From positions 2,306,501 through 2,370,500 of the forward strand of contig NZ_CP051131.1 in assembly GCF_013378075.1 (NCBI RefSeq): a stretch of 64,000 nt of DNA, read 5' to 3'. Under the pieces are notes generated by a model, which worked only from the letters and a program-made list of their open reading frames with translations, was not told the origin of the DNA and ran no database searches. Both the position numbers and the translations under genes were made by a program. Position 1 is the stretch's first letter, and each line of letters begins with the position of its first letter. Positions 54,213 to 62,554 of this stretch are shown here, in pieces. The stretch is from Parasphingopyxis algicola. GTDB taxonomy: Bacteria; Pseudomonadota; Alphaproteobacteria; Sphingomonadales; Sphingomonadaceae.

Positions 54213-55334
54213 TCACCCCTCCCCCGCCTTCAAAAACCCGTCCACCGTCGCGTTCATGCCCGGCGTATCGAGCAGGAAGGCGTCATGGCCGAACGGGCTC
54301 GACAGTTCCACGAAGCTGACCTCGGCGCCGCTCGCGTTGAGCGCGCGGACGATCGTTTTCGCCTCGCTCGTCGGATAGAGCCAGTCGCTGTCGAAGCTGA
54401 TCACGCAGAAGCGGGTTTTCGTGTCCTTGAACGCGTTGGCGAGCAGGCCGCCATGTTCTTCGGCGAGGTCGAAATAGTCCATCGCGCGCGTGATATAGAG
54501 ATAGGAGTTGGCGTCGAACCGGTCGACGAAGCTGATCCCCTGGTGCCGCAAATAGCTTTCGACCTGGAAATCGGCGTCGAAGCCGAAGCTCTTCGCATCT
54601 CTCGCCTGCAAGCGCCGCCCGAATTTCTCGGTCAGGCCCTCTTCGGAGAGATAGGTGATGTGCGCGGCCATCCGGGCGACGGCGAGGCCTTTGGTCGGCT
54701 GGTCGCCGTCCGCATAATAATCGCCGCCGCGCCAGTGCGGATCGGCCATGATCGCCTGCCGCCCGACCTCGTGGAACGCGATATTCTGCGCCGAATGCCG
54801 CGGCGCGGTCGCGATGGCGATGGCCGAGCGGACGCGGTCCGGATACAGGCACGCCCATTCGAGCACCTGCATCCCGCCCATCGAGCCGCCGATCACGGCG
54901 TGAAGCGTCTCGATGCCCAGATGATCGAGCAGCATGGCCTGGGCGCGGACCATGTCGCGGATCGTGATCACCGGGAAACGCATCGCATAGGGCTGGCCGT
55001 CCCCGGCAAGGCTCGCCGGGCCGGCGCTCCCCATGCAGCTGCCGAGCACATTGACGCAGATGACGAAATGGCGCGCCGGATCCACCGGCTTCCCCGCGCC
55101 CACCATCCGCGCCCACCAGCCGGGCTTGCCGGTCACGGGATGGGTGGAGGCGACATGCTGGTCCCCGGTCAGCGCGTGGCAGATCAGGATGGCGTTGGAT
55201 TTGTCGTCATTGAGCGCGCCATAGGTTTCATAGGCGAAATCGACAGGCGCGAGCGACGCCCCGCCATCGAGCGCCAGCGGCCCGGGCAAGGTAACGGCGC
55301 GCGCGGCGCCGAAGGGGGAGGGATTGTCCGCCAT
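54213..55334 (-). CDS. metX: Homoserine O-acetyltransferase
   Basis: 373-residue alpha/beta-hydrolase-fold acyltransferase making O-acetyl- (or succinyl-) homoserine, the first committed step of methionine synthesis. Catalytic Ser in [12 protein letters not shown] (about 148), Asp in [11 protein letters not shown] (about 315), His in [12 protein letters not shown] (about 348). [14 protein letters not shown] is the acyl-CoA loop. Length fits the family. Acyl-donor specificity is not certain, since MetX proteins include succinyl users. Upstream of metW. Confidence 0.94.
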   Translation of the reverse strand: MADNPSPFGAARAVTLPGPLALDGGASLAPVDFAYETYGALNDDKSNAILICHALTGDQHVASTHPVTGKPGWWARMVGAGKPVDPARHFVICVNVLGSCMGSAGPASLAGDGQPYAMRFPVITIRDMVRAQAMLLDHLGIETLHAVIGGSMGGMQVLEWACLYPDRVRSAIAIATAPRHSAQNIAFHEVGRQAIMADPHWRGGDYYADGDQPTKGLAVARMAAHITYLSEEGLTEKFGRRLQARDAKSFGFDADFQVESYLRHQGISFVDRFDANSYLYITRAMDYFDLAEEHGGLLANAFKDTKTRFCVISFDSDWLYPTSEAKTIVRALNASGAEVSFVELSSPFGHDAFLLDTPGMNATVDGFLKAGEG

Positions 55335-55455
55335 AGAGAAGCGGCGCTAGGGCGCGGGGGGCGGAGTTGTCAAACGTTCGCGGGTGTTGCGGCGCTATGC
55401 GGTGCAATTATCTGTCGGCAACTCTCTCACAAAGATTCCGCCGCGATTGTTTGAT

Positions 55456-55589
55456 TGTCAGACTCGACCTTTCGGTCGAGCGCCGCACCAGCCCGCTCCC
55501 CCTCCCGGCCTCCCATAGAATATACTGAGTGGGAGGCCGGGAGGGGGAGCGGGCTGGTGCGGCGATTTCGCGCTAGCGAAATTCTGACA
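55456..55589. repeat. Four-way-junction repeat, copy B
   Basis: 134-nt element. Basal stem TGTCAGA (55456-55462) / TCTGACA (55583-55589), extended outward by TTGAT/ATCAA. Left hairpin 55463-55480 (CTCGACC/GGTCGAG, loop TTTC). Central arm: 55481-55515 pairs perfectly over 35 bp with 55530-55564, loop 14 nt. Right hairpin 55565-55582 (ATTTCGC/GCGAAAT, loop GCTA). It lies in the 343-bp gap upstream of metX. The remaining gap holds only the remnants listed next. Confidence 0.85.
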
Positions 55590-55600
55590 ATCAAAATCCC

Positions 55601-55675
55601 GGTGCGGCGAACTTCCGACAGAAAGTTTCTGACAAAAAGAATCTGCCGTGATTTCCTGCCAAGGAAATTCTAACG
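55601..55675. repeat. Two right-end remnants of the four-way-junction repeat
   Basis: First, GGTGCGGCG, then an 18-nt module 55610-55627 (AACTT/AAGTT), then TCTGACA (55628-55634). Second, an 18-nt module 55651-55668 (ATTTCCT/AGGAAAT, loop GCCA) followed by TCTAACG, a degenerate TCTGACA. Their modules differ in sequence but keep length 18. The second abuts the stop codon of the zinc-ribbon gene. Confidence 0.6.
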
Positions 55676-55677
55676 AA

Positions 55678-56403
55678 CTAAACCCCTTCGAACGGAATGA
55701 ACGCGAGGTTCAGTTCCTCGGCGTTGCGCGGGATATCGATTTCGGCCGAGTTGAACTCGACCATTTCGCGCGGCGGCAGGGTGCGCTGCGGCGCCTGGAT
55801 CGTCCAGTCGTAGACGACCGCGCCCTGCGCGTTGCGCAGTTCGGCGCGGATATCGGGCACGCGCTGCTCCTCGTCGGTCATGTTGACGATCCGGCCCGAG
55901 ATCGAGAGCAACTCATGGCCGCTGGCGAGCGTCCGCCGCTCGGGGCTGCGCACGAGCTGGACGTCGAGCGCGCTGTCGTTCGCCGCGCCGCCGAGGCCGG
56001 CGACGAAACCGGGCGGCCCGAACCAGGCGACAGCGCCGACCCCGGCGCCGAGCAGGAGGAAAATCCCGATCGCTATCGCCGTCCACATCTTCGCCGGATT
56101 GCGCCGCGGCTTGAAGGGCGGCTCGTGCGCGAACGGATCGCTATCGCCGATCGCTCCGGAGCGGGCCGCCGGTTTTTCGACCTGCGGCTCTTCTGCCAGC
56201 GGTTCGGGAAATTCCTGCTGGACGGGCGCGGGCGGCGGTGGCGATGGCGTCACCGGTTGGGGCGGCGCCTCGGGTACCGTTTCCGGTCCTTCGGCGAACC
56301 AGCTATTCTTGCAATTGGCGCAGCGGACCTGCCGTCCGTCCACGCCGATCGCCGTGTCGGGCACCAGATACCGGGTTGAACAGGCGGGACAAACGAGGAT
56401 CAT
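55678..56403 (-). CDS. Zinc-ribbon membrane protein (MJ0042/DUF3426-like)
   Basis: 241-residue protein. N-terminal zinc ribbon MILVCPACSTRYLVPD ... VRCANCKNSWF (two CxxC, residues 1-36), then a Pro/Glu-rich linker (about 40-100), one membrane segment at about 107-130 (WTAIAIGIFLLLGAGVGAVAWF), and a periplasmic Ig-like/DUF3426 domain (about 145-241). Function unknown. Divergent from ftsEX in this order, as in many alphaproteobacteria, which suggests a cell-envelope role; this is inference. The 3' end abuts repeat remnants. Confidence 0.84.
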   Translation of the reverse strand: MILVCPACSTRYLVPDTAIGVDGRQVRCANCKNSWFAEGPETVPEAPPQPVTPSPPPPAPVQQEFPEPLAEEPQVEKPAARSGAIGDSDPFAHEPPFKPRRNPAKMWTAIAIGIFLLLGAGVGAVAWFGPPGFVAGLGGAANDSALDVQLVRSPERRTLASGHELLSISGRIVNMTDEEQRVPDIRAELRNAQGAVVYDWTIQAPQRTLPPREMVEFNSAEIDIPRNAEELNLAFIPFEGV

Positions 56404-56519
56404 GCGACAGGAACGCCAACTGGTTGCAAATCTAGCCGTGATCTACGCGCGCCGGGGCCCGGCTGGCAAGGTCGTGGCGCTGTGCGTTGTGTGCTTTACG
56501 CCGGATAGCGGGCTGTGCC

Positions 56520-57263
56520 ATGGCTGCGCCGATGGCCACGACGATCGCCCAGTTCGAAAATGTCGGGCTGCGCTACGGTACGGGCGCAGAGACGCTGTCT
56601 GACGTCAGCTTCTCCCTCGATGGCGGCGGCTTCTATTTCCTCACCGGTCCGTCGGGCGCCGGCAAGACGTCATTGCTCAAGCTGCTCTATCTCGCCCTGC
56701 GCCCCTCCCGCGGGCTGATCCGGCTGTTCGACGAGGATGTCGTGACCCTGCCGCGCGACCGGCTGCCGGGCTTCCGCCGGCGGATCGGCGTGGTGTTCCA
56801 GGATTTCCGGCTCGTCCCGCACCTCTCCGCCTTCGACAATATCGCGCTGCCGCTGCGGGTCGCGGGGGTCGAGGAAGAGGAGCTCGCGACGCCGGTCAAC
56901 GAGATGCTGGCCTGGGTCGGGCTGTCGGATCGCGCGAGCGCGCGGCCCGCGACCCTGTCGGGCGGCGAACAGCAGCGGGTCGCGATCGCGCGCGCCGTGA
57001 TCGGCCGGCCCGAGATCCTGATCGCCGACGAGCCGACCGGCAATGTCGATCCGGAAATGGCGGCGCGCCTGCTCCACCTGTTCGACGCGCTGAACAAGCT
57101 CGGCACGACGCTGGTGGTCGCGACCCATGACATTCACCTGCTGAGCCGGGTCTCCTCGGCGCAGATGATGCGGCTCGAGGGCGGACGGCTCGCCGATCCC
57201 ACCGGGCTGTTGAAGAACCCGCCCCGCGAGACGGGCGGACGACGCCGGAAACCCCGCACATGA
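56520..57263 (+). CDS. ftsE: Cell division ATP-binding protein FtsE
   Basis: 247-residue ABC ATPase that partners FtsX to activate septal peptidoglycan hydrolases. Walker A GPSGAGKT (43-50), Q-loop in VVFQDFRLVPHLSAFDNI, signature TLSGGEQQRVAIARAV, Walker B ILIADEPTGNVDPE, H-loop ATHDIHLL. A C-terminal extension (about 215-247) is basic. Start could be ATG 56520 or 56532. Stop overlaps ftsX by 4 bp. The 116-bp gap to the divergent gene presumably holds its promoter, though I find no clear one. Confidence 0.93.
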   Translation: MAAPMATTIAQFENVGLRYGTGAETLSDVSFSLDGGGFYFLTGPSGAGKTSLLKLLYLALRPSRGLIRLFDEDVVTLPRDRLPGFRRRIGVVFQDFRLVPHLSAFDNIALPLRVAGVEEEELATPVNEMLAWVGLSDRASARPATLSGGEQQRVAIARAVIGRPEILIADEPTGNVDPEMAARLLHLFDALNKLGTTLVVATHDIHLLSRVSSAQMMRLEGGRLADPTGLLKNPPRETGGRRRKPRT

Positions 57264-58153
57264 CTCTGCCCTTTTCCGCGAGCCCGGCCGAACGCCGGCT
57301 GCTGACCGAGGGCCGGCTATCCGGGCCGATGCCCTGGGTGATCGCGATCATGATGTTCCTCACCGTCCTCGCGGCGGCGGGCGGCCTCGCGCTCAACCAT
57401 GCCGCGCGCAACGTTACCGGCAGTATCGCGCAGCGGATCACCGTCCAGATCGTCGAGGCCAATCCCGACGCGCGCGAGCAGCAGACGCGTGCCGCCATGA
57501 CGGCACTCGGCCGCATGGAGGGGGTGACGGAGGTCGTCCGCGTTCCCGATGCCGAGATCGACGCGCTGATCGAACCCTGGATCGGCGCGGCCGGCGAGGA
57601 TGAGGGCATTCCGGTGCCGACGATGATCGACGCCGACCTGACCGAGGCGGCCCATGCGCAGCTCGAGCTGGTCGAGGAAGCCGTGCTCGCGGTGGCGCCC
57701 GCCGCGCGGGTCGACGATCATGCGCAGTTCCTCGCGCCGCTCGCCGGGCTGATCGGATCGCTGACCTGGCTGGCGCTGGCGCTCGTCCTGCTGACCGCGA
57801 GCGCGCTCGCCGCGTCCGTCATCCTCGCGGTGCGCGCCGCGCTCAACACGCATCGCGCGACGATCGAGGTCTTGCACCTGATGGGCGCGACCGACATCCA
57901 GATCGCGCGCCTGTTCCAGCGCCGGATCGCGCTCGACGCGCTGCTCGGCGGAATCGTGGGCTTTTTATGCGCGATCATCGTGCTGCTGCTGCTCGGCCAG
58001 CGGATCGGGGCGGTCGGATCGGAACTGCTCGGTTCGGCGAGGCTGCCAATTACCGCTTGGCTTCTGCTCGCGCTTCTGCCCATTGTCGGCGCGATAATGT
58101 CGACGCTGGTCGCGCGCTTTACCGTGATCGGCGTCCTCCGCAAAATGCTGTAG
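57260..58153 (+). CDS. ftsX: Cell division protein FtsX
   Basis: 297-residue inner-membrane partner of FtsE. One membrane span near residues 25-45, a periplasmic loop of about 110 residues, then three spans (about 165-295: LTWLALALVLLTASALAASVIL, GFLCAIIVLLLLGQR, LLLALLPIVGAIMSTL). VLHLMGATDIQIARLFQRRIALDALLGG is the conserved FtsX loop. Overlaps ftsE; ydcF follows after 9 bp. Confidence 0.92.
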   Translation: MTLPFSASPAERRLLTEGRLSGPMPWVIAIMMFLTVLAAAGGLALNHAARNVTGSIAQRITVQIVEANPDAREQQTRAAMTALGRMEGVTEVVRVPDAEIDALIEPWIGAAGEDEGIPVPTMIDADLTEAAHAQLELVEEAVLAVAPAARVDDHAQFLAPLAGLIGSLTWLALALVLLTASALAASVILAVRAALNTHRATIEVLHLMGATDIQIARLFQRRIALDALLGGIVGFLCAIIVLLLLGQRIGAVGSELLGSARLPITAWLLLALLPIVGAIMSTLVARFTVIGVLRKML

Positions 58154-58162
58154 GTCCGTCCG

Positions 58163-58693
58163 ATGGTGCGCCGTATAATTTCCCTGATCCTGCTGTTCTG
58201 GGCGCTCGGCTTCGCGGCGTTCGCGGTCGGGCTGCCCGGCCCCGCCGGCCCGCAACGGACCGACGCGATCATCGTGCTGACCGGCGGCGAAAACCGGATC
58301 GAGCGCGGGATCGAACTGCTCGAGGCCGGCCAGGCCGAACGGCTGCTCGTCTCCGGCGTCAACCGCACGGTCCGGCCGGTCGAGCTGGCCGAGGAGACCG
58401 GCAAGCCCGAGGCGCTGTTCGACTGCTGCATCGATCTCGGCCAGGAAGCCGTGGACACGCGCAGCAACGGGAGGGAGGCCGCCCGCTGGATGCGCGAGAA
58501 CCGGTTCACGAGCGTGCGCCTCGTAACGACCGACTGGCATATGCCCCGTGCGCGGTTCGAGCTGCGGCGCGAGCTGGACGACGGCGTGGAGCTGATCCCG
58601 GATGCCGTGACGAGCGAGCCCAGCTTCATGCAACTCTTTCTGGAATATAACAAATATCTGCTGCGCAGGCTGAGCGCGATCGTCGGGATATAG
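58163..58693 (+). CDS. YdcF-family (DUF218) protein
   Basis: 176-residue membrane-anchored DUF218 protein with an N-terminal hydrophobic segment (about 5-24). Conserved parts: TDAIIVLTGGENRIERGIELLEAGQAERLLVSGVN and NGREAARWMRENRF, then TTDWHMPRARFELRREL with the family His/Arg. The family includes ElyC and SanA, tied to envelope integrity. Third gene of the ftsE-ftsX-ydcF-plsC unit. Confidence 0.87.
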   Translation: MVRRIISLILLFWALGFAAFAVGLPGPAGPQRTDAIIVLTGGENRIERGIELLEAGQAERLLVSGVNRTVRPVELAEETGKPEALFDCCIDLGQEAVDTRSNGREAARWMRENRFTSVRLVTTDWHMPRARFELRRELDDGVELIPDAVTSEPSFMQLFLEYNKYLLRRLSAIVGI

Positions 58694-58704
58694 GCCTAGA
58701 TTTC

Positions 58705-59394
58705 ATGGCGGCAATCCGGTCCCTTCTCTTCATGCTCGTCTTTTACGGGCTGACCGTCCCCTGGGTCATCGCGGCCTTGGTCGGCGCGGCGCGCGGCGAC
58801 AAGGCCATGCACAGCGTAATCTACGCCTGGGTCCGCTTTCACCGCTGGTGCGCACGCGCGATCCTCGGCATCCGGGTCGAGATCGAGGGCACGATCCCCG
58901 ACGGCCAATATCTGTTCGCCGCGAAACACCAGGCGATGTTCGAAACGCTCGACTTCCTCAACCTGCTCGATACGCCGGCGCCGGTGCTCAAAAAGGAGCT
59001 GACCGGGATCCCGGGCTGGGGCTGGCTGGCGAAACGCTATGGCGGCATCGCCGTCGACCGGAGCGGCGGCGCAGGCGCGATGCGGATCATGCTCAAACGC
59101 ACGCGCGAAGTGCTCGCCGACGGCCGCTCGGTCGTGATCTTCCCCGAAGGCACGCGCGTCCTGCCCGGCGAAACGCCGCCGCTCCAGGCGGGCTTTGCCG
59201 GCCTCTACAAAATGGTCGGGCTTCCCGTGGTCCCGATCGCGATCCGGAGCGGCCATGTCTGGCCGCGCAACAAATGGGTCAAATATCCGGGTGTCGTGAC
59301 GTTCCGCTTTTTCGAACCGATCCCGACCGGCCTGCCCCGCGCCGAAATCGAAGCGCGCGTGCATAGACTGATCAACGATTTCGAGCTGGAGTGA
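58705..59394 (+). CDS. plsC: 1-acyl-sn-glycerol-3-phosphate acyltransferase
   Basis: 229-residue membrane acyltransferase that converts lysophosphatidic to phosphatidic acid. An N-terminal hydrophobic segment precedes the acceptor motif KHQAMFETLDF at about 74-84 (His with an acidic residue five on, here Glu instead of the usual Asp) and the glycerol-phosphate motif FPEGTR at about 146-151. GIAVDRSG and VPIAIRSG complete the family blocks. Read with ftsEX and ydcF; repeat copy C follows. Confidence 0.92.
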   Translation: MAAIRSLLFMLVFYGLTVPWVIAALVGAARGDKAMHSVIYAWVRFHRWCARAILGIRVEIEGTIPDGQYLFAAKHQAMFETLDFLNLLDTPAPVLKKELTGIPGWGWLAKRYGGIAVDRSGGAGAMRIMLKRTREVLADGRSVVIFPEGTRVLPGETPPLQAGFAGLYKMVGLPVVPIAIRSGHVWPRNKWVKYPGVVTFRFFEPIPTGLPRAEIEARVHRLINDFELE

Positions 59395-59408
59395 GCGGGG
59401 AGCCTGTT

Positions 59409-59543
59409 TGTCAGAACATTGCTGGTGCAATGTCGCCGCACCAGCCCTCTCCCCCTCCCGACCTCCCATTGAGTGTACCCTGGTGGGAGGCCGGGAGGGG
59501 GAGAGGGCTGGCGCGGCGCTCAACCGACAGGTTGAGTCTGACA
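59409..59543. repeat. Four-way-junction repeat, copy C
   Basis: 135-nt element between the convergent plsC and hisC. Basal stem TGTCAGA (59409-59415) / TCTGACA (59537-59543). Left hairpin 59416-59433 (ACATTGC/GCAATGT, loop TGGT). Central arm 59434-59468 with 59484-59518 (33 of 35 bp paired, loop 15 nt). Right hairpin 59519-59536 (CTCAACC/GGTTGAG, loop GACA). The ACATTGC module is on the right in copy A and on the left here. Confidence 0.85.
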
Positions 59544-59588
59544 AAAAAGGAACCTGCGCCGCTCCACCGTCAGATCGAGTGCGACACC

Positions 59589-60689
59589 CTACAACGCTTC
59601 CGAAACCAGCTCCTCGAGCGCCGCGGCGACGCCGCGGGTTTCCGCTTCGGTGCCGATCGTGATCCTGAGACCATGGGCGAGGCCCTGGCCGGGGAGCCAG
59701 CGGGTGATATAGCCGCGCGCGAGCAGCCCTTCATAGGCGGCTTCGGCGCCGAGGGCGCCGTCGAACAGGATCAGCAGGAAATTCGCTTCGGACGGTATCG
59801 CGCGCAGCCCGGCATTGCCCAGCGCCGCAATCCGCCCGGCGAGCCAGCTGCGCCATTGGCGGTTGTGCGCCCGGCTGGCCTCGACAAATTCGCGGTCGTC
59901 GAGCGCCGCGATCGCCGCCGCCTGCCCCGCCGTCGTGACGTTGAAGGGCGCGCGGATCCGGTTGAGCGCTTCGATCACCGGCGCCGGGCCATAGCCCCAG
60001 CCGATCCGCTCGGCCGCCAGCCCGTAAATCTTCGAAAAGGTGCGCGTGACCAGGACGTTCGACGCGTCGCGCGCCAGCTCCAGCGGCGCTTCGGCCTCCG
60101 CATCCGGCAGATATTCGGCATAGGCCTGATCGATCACGAGCAGGCAATCCTCGGGCATGGCCGCATGCAGCCGCCGGACCTCGGCCATCGGCGTATAGGT
60201 GCCGGTGGGATTGTTCGGATTGGCGAGAAAGACGACGCGGGTGCGCTCCGTGATCGCCGCGCTCAGCGCATCCATATCGGCTGCATAGTCCCGGTCCGGC
60301 GCCTCGACCGGCGTCGCCCCGACCCGCTGCGCGGCGAGCGGATAGACCGAAAAGCCGTAGCGGACATAGAGGACCTCGTCGCCCTGCCCCGCATAGGCGC
60401 CCGCCGCGAGATGCAGGATCTCGTCCGAACCCGTGCCGCAGATGATGCGGTCGGCCGCGATACCGTTCAACGCGGCGATCGCCTCGCGCAGTGCGGTCGA
60501 GGCCGGATCGGGATAGCGCGCGAGGCTGCCGCGCGCCTCGGCCAATGCCTGCGCCGCATTCTCGCTCGTGCCCAGCGGATTCTCGTTCGAGGAGAGCTTG
60601 ACCGCCGATCCATCCGATCCGCCTTTCGAGCGGCCGGGCGTATAGGGCGTCATCGCCGCGATCCAGGGTTTGGGCGTCGGTCCGGTCAT
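59589..60689 (-). CDS. hisC: Histidinol-phosphate aminotransferase
   Basis: 366-residue PLP aminotransferase of fold type I. Seen are [15 protein letters not shown], the PLP-phosphate [38 protein letters not shown], and the Schiff-base Lys in [20 protein letters not shown] (about 218). Family-typical C-terminal [26 protein letters not shown]. Start ATG 60689; upstream frame to 60779 rejected. May also serve aromatic amino acids, as HisC homologues do. Divergent from phosphofructokinase. Confidence 0.92.
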   Translation of the reverse strand: MTGPTPKPWIAAMTPYTPGRSKGGSDGSAVKLSSNENPLGTSENAAQALAEARGSLARYPDPASTALREAIAALNGIAADRIICGTGSDEILHLAAGAYAGQGDEVLYVRYGFSVYPLAAQRVGATPVEAPDRDYAADMDALSAAITERTRVVFLANPNNPTGTYTPMAEVRRLHAAMPEDCLLVIDQAYAEYLPDAEAEAPLELARDASNVLVTRTFSKIYGLAAERIGWGYGPAPVIEALNRIRAPFNVTTAGQAAAIAALDDREFVEASRAHNRQWRSWLAGRIAALGNAGLRAIPSEANFLLILFDGALGAEAAYEGLLARGYITRWLPGQGLAHGLRITIGTEAETRGVAAALEELVSEAL

Positions 60690-60822
60690 GCGTGTCTCGA
60701 TAGAGGGATTCGGCCGCGGTTCAAACAAAAGCTTGGCCCGGCGGGCACGCCGTCCATAATCCGCTTTTCCCGCGCGCAAACCGCTCTATGCTGGCGGCAC
60801 GGCTCAGCCACAGGAGGGTCCC

Positions 60823-61920
60823 ATCCATATCGGCATCTTGACGGGCGGCGGCGACGTGCCGGGATTGAACGCCTGCATCCGCGCGATCACGCTGGGCGCG
60901 CTCGACGAGGGCTGGACGGTGACCGGATTCCGGCGTGGCTGGGAAGGCTTTTTGCGTATCGATCCGGACGATCCCGCGACGATCGAAGCGCAGAGCTGGA
61001 CGCTCGACCGCGCCCGGGTCCGCGGCATCGACCGCAGCGGCGGCACGATCCTCCACACCTCGCGCACCGACCCGCGCACGCAAAAGGAGGGCGACCGCAC
61101 GGATCACGTTCTTCACGTGCTCGACCAGCTCGGCATCGATGCGATGATCACCCTGGGCGGCGACGGCACGCTGCGCTTTTCCGCGCATCTTGCCGATCAG
61201 GGCTTCAAGGTGATCTCGATCCCCAAGACGATGGATAACGACGTCCATGGCACCGACTATTGCATCGGCTTCTCGACCGCGATCACGCGATCGGTCGAGG
61301 CGATCAACGCGCTCAGGACGACGACGCGCAGCCATGAGCGGATCGGCGTGATCGAACTGTTCGGCCGCCGGTCGGGCGAAACCGCGCTGCTCTCGGGCTT
61401 TCTCGCCCAGGTTGCGCGCACGGTGATCGCCGAAGTGCCGGCGGATTCCGATATCCTCGTCCCGCTGCTCGCCGAGGACCGCGAGCAGAGCGGCGAGAAT
61501 TACGCGATGTGCGTGATTTCCGAAGGCGCGCGGATCGTCGGCGAGGAGGCGAGCGGCGAGCTCGGCAAATCGGCGACGCACCGGGTCGAAGGCGGGGTCG
61601 GCCAGCGGCTGGCGCGGATCATCGAGGCGCGGACCGGGATCGGCACTGTCGTTCAGGAGCTCGCCTATCTGATGCGCTCGGGCGAACCCGATGCCATGGA
61701 CCGGATGGTCGGCTTCGCGTTCGGCGGGCTCGCGGTCCAGCTGCTGCGCGACGGCAAGGCGGGGCGGATGGTCGCGCTGACCGACGGCAATTACTGTCAT
61801 GTGCCCAACGGCACGCTGCTCGAACAGCAGAAATCGGTCGATACCGCCAATCTCTACGACAGCGCCGCTTATCGCGCGAAGCTGCTGCGCATCGAAGGCA
61901 TGCCCATGTTCCTGTATTAG
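60823..61920 (+). CDS. pfkA: 6-phosphofructokinase, apparent AUC start
   Basis: 365 residues if started at ATC 60823, which gives HIGILTGGGDVPGLNA, the expected N-terminus. AGGAGG (60812-60817) lies 5 nt upstream. No ATG or GTG is in frame after the stop at 60757; the first TTG (60838) would cut off the first strand. Phosphorylates fructose 6-phosphate. GGDGT (about 113-117) and PKTMDND (about 134-140) pair Gly104 with Lys124 in E. coli numbering, the pattern of ATP-dependent group III enzymes rather than PPi-dependent ones. Otherwise intact to ATG-proximal features and C-terminal AYRAKLLRIEGMPMFLY. Confidence 0.9.
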   Translation: MHIGILTGGGDVPGLNACIRAITLGALDEGWTVTGFRRGWEGFLRIDPDDPATIEAQSWTLDRARVRGIDRSGGTILHTSRTDPRTQKEGDRTDHVLHVLDQLGIDAMITLGGDGTLRFSAHLADQGFKVISIPKTMDNDVHGTDYCIGFSTAITRSVEAINALRTTTRSHERIGVIELFGRRSGETALLSGFLAQVARTVIAEVPADSDILVPLLAEDREQSGENYAMCVISEGARIVGEEASGELGKSATHRVEGGVGQRLARIIEARTGIGTVVQELAYLMRSGEPDAMDRMVGFAFGGLAVQLLRDGKAGRMVALTDGNYCHVPNGTLLEQQKSVDTANLYDSAAYRAKLLRIEGMPMFLY

Positions 61921-61943
61921 CGCTCCTCTATTGAGGCCGGCTG

Positions 61944-62162
61944 CTATTCGAATTCGACGAGACGATGGATCCGGTCCGTGCCGGGCGTTTCCGGATCCGG
62001 CATGCGGCGCATTACCACGCGGCCGGGCTGGTCGACGATCCGGTCCGTACGCTCGAAATCGATGGACTCGGCCGCAACGATGCGGACGGTGGCGCGGGCC
62101 TGCGCGATCGCACCGGATTCGGGCAGCACGGCGAGCAGCAGGAGGGCGGACGGGACAGCCAT
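61944..62162 (-). CDS. Small exported hypothetical protein
   Basis: 72-residue protein with signal peptide MAVPSALLLLAVLPESGAIA followed by QARATVRIVAAESIDFERTD and a short acidic C-terminus. Resembles small periplasmic proteins of sphingomonads with no known role. ATG 62162. Divergent from the tRNA gene. Confidence 0.55.
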   Translation of the reverse strand: MAVPSALLLLAVLPESGAIAQARATVRIVAAESIDFERTDRIVDQPGRVVMRRMPDPETPGTDRIHRLVEFE

Positions 62163-62292
62163 GCGGCCGGGCTAGGCCGTTCGCCGCCAGCCCGGAAGGT
62201 AAAGAAATGGTTAAACCGGCCGGAAAAGAGCGTTAACGCAGGTATTTGCGCGATAATTCGCATAGGCGCGGGGATTCGCATGCGTTCGCCCA

Positions 62293-62321
62293 TTGCGCCC
62301 GCCCGCGCCCTTTGCTAGAGG
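62293..62321 (+). promoter_or_regulatory. Possible promoter of tRNA-Leu
   Basis: TTGCGC (62293-62298), 17 bp, TAGAGG (62316-62321), about 45 bp before the tRNA. The -10 match is weak; the spacing and position are right. The rest of the 62163-62368 gap shows no gene. Confidence 0.33.
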
Positions 62322-62368
62322 CTCGCGCCTGCCAGAGGCCGGTCCATGACCGGCGTTCAGGAAAATGT

Positions 62369-62455
62369 GCGGTCGTGGCGGAACTGGTAGACGCGCAACG
62401 TTGAGGTCGTTGTGGGCGAAAGCCCGTGGAAGTTCGAGTCTTCTCGACCGCACCA
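62369..62455 (+). tRNA. tRNA-Leu (anticodon GAG)
   Basis: 87 nt including an encoded CCA. Acceptor GCGGTCG pairs with CGACCGC, discriminator A. Anticodon stem CAACG/CGTTG encloses loop TTGAGGT with anticodon GAG (reads CUC/CUU). The long variable arm and D arm with GGTAGACGC fit leucine tRNA, and TTCGAGTC is the T loop. Confidence 0.95.
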
Positions 62456-62554
62456 TTTTCCAGATTCTCAGACATTCAGAGAACCGGAAAGTCGCGCCGC
62501 ACGACTTTTTGTCTGTCGGGAAATCGCCACAGGTTTCTCGTCAGACTCAACCCG

